NCBI GenBank assembly: GCA_963969525.1
Contig: OZ018396.1
Coordinates: forward strand, 21,914,052 to 21,978,051
Origin: Ontholestes murinus
Lineage: Eukaryota > Arthropoda > Insecta > Coleoptera > Staphylinidae
Reading direction: 5' to 3'
Length of the DNA stretch: 64,000 nucleotides
The notes beneath the pieces are model-generated. The model was not told where the DNA came from, ran no database searches, and saw only the letters and a list, made by a program, of their open reading frames with translations. Shown here one piece after another: positions 63,741-64,000 of this stretch (position 1 is the first letter of the stretch; every line of letters starts with the position of its first letter). A program made the translations under genes and the position numbers.

Positions 63741-64000
63741 AATCATTAATGATGAATTTTGCAGGCGTAAGCAAAATGACGAAACGAATTTAACAATTAA
63801 ATACATTCACGGCAAACCTAAGATCGTTTCTTCCAATAATTCGCGGATTATAAAAAAGAACCTAATCATATATTTTCATAATATAGGTGGTATTAGGTCT
63901 ATGCTTAATAATTTGCATAATTTGGTAAATTGTTTAATATTTGATGTAATCGTAATTATTAAAACTTGGCTTGACAATTTTATTGAAGATGTTGAGTTAA

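Larger units (their letters stand above)
62766..64000 (+). mobile_element. Jockey-like LINE, ORF1 and start of ORF2, runs off window
   Basis: Plus strand. ORF1 begins with a PHD-like finger near 62778-62935 (CGICEQAITPNTPYIKCAGNCHKAVHIKF...YVC). A coiled segment follows (KFNDLERWTSKLESVESLN) and CELLRPDILFEPKSLFRIGK. Then come a short insertion (about 63365-63465), ADLTNNQRNH, a second insertion (63577-63728) and NLTIKYIHGKPKIVSS. ORF2 endonuclease starts near 63850: IIYFHNIGGIRSMLNNLHNLV...VIIKTWLDNFIEDVEL, cut by the window end. Frame changes are present. Confidence 0.8.

Overview
This is an AT-rich insect-type genomic window with no host protein-coding gene I can support. It is a dense, nested set of transposable elements in various stages of decay, separated by AT-rich noncoding DNA and a few GC-richer noncoding islands. 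The mix of jockey/R1/RTE-like LINEs, mariner and Tc1 transposons, Mutator-like elements, Penelope-like elements and an env-bearing gypsy (errantivirus-type) element points to an arthropod, most likely an insect and possibly a beetle. The species cannot be fixed from the sequence.

Layout. 0-2.3 kb: decayed mariner, a TA microsatellite and a GC-rich island. 5.5-13.6 kb: a jockey LINE (-), an R1/LOA-like LINE (+), a palindromic Penelope-associated repeat, a MITE and a second jockey LINE (+). 13.97-17.07 kb: a complete-ended Mutator-like DNA transposon with a perfect 9-bp target duplication, long TIRs and about 170-bp subterminal tandem repeats. It carries a transposase fragment and a Ulp1-type cysteine protease with a C-terminal Cys-rich finger. 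17.4-18.4 kb: GC-rich islands. 19.7-20.5 kb: a Penelope-like insertion carrying a hammerhead ribozyme with a complete core. 20.9-23.5 kb and 30.9-31.2 kb: a field of hairpin repeats, split by the gypsy element. 23.47-30.90 kb: a young gypsy/errantivirus-like LTR retrotransposon on the minus strand. It has 259-bp LTRs that look identical, a TACA duplication, tRNA-Ser-type PBS, PPT, intact gag and intact pol. Its pol ends in a TARG1/OARD1-like macrodomain, and its env is broken and apparently lacks the surface subunit.

32.8-43.9 kb: nested LINEs, a Penelope-like element with RT and GIY-YIG remnants, a Mutator-family remnant split by a LINE, and a 208-bp insertion with a near-perfect palindrome. 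44.9-52.5 kb: one Tc1 and three mariner remnants, two LINE remnants and a TA-flanked MITE. 53.5-54.7 kb: GC-rich islands. 54.9-64 kb: a LINE scrap, a decayed gypsy, a 1.1-kb foldback-like inverted repeat, several LINE pieces and further copies of the Penelope-associated repeat.

The strongest novelty candidate is the pol-macrodomain fusion in the LTR element (macrodomain at 24981-25412), where both expected catalytic residues are visible. Next are the Ulp1-finger Mutator-like element, the hammerhead ribozyme, and the Penelope-associated repeat family whose copies repeatedly show 12-13 bp target duplications.
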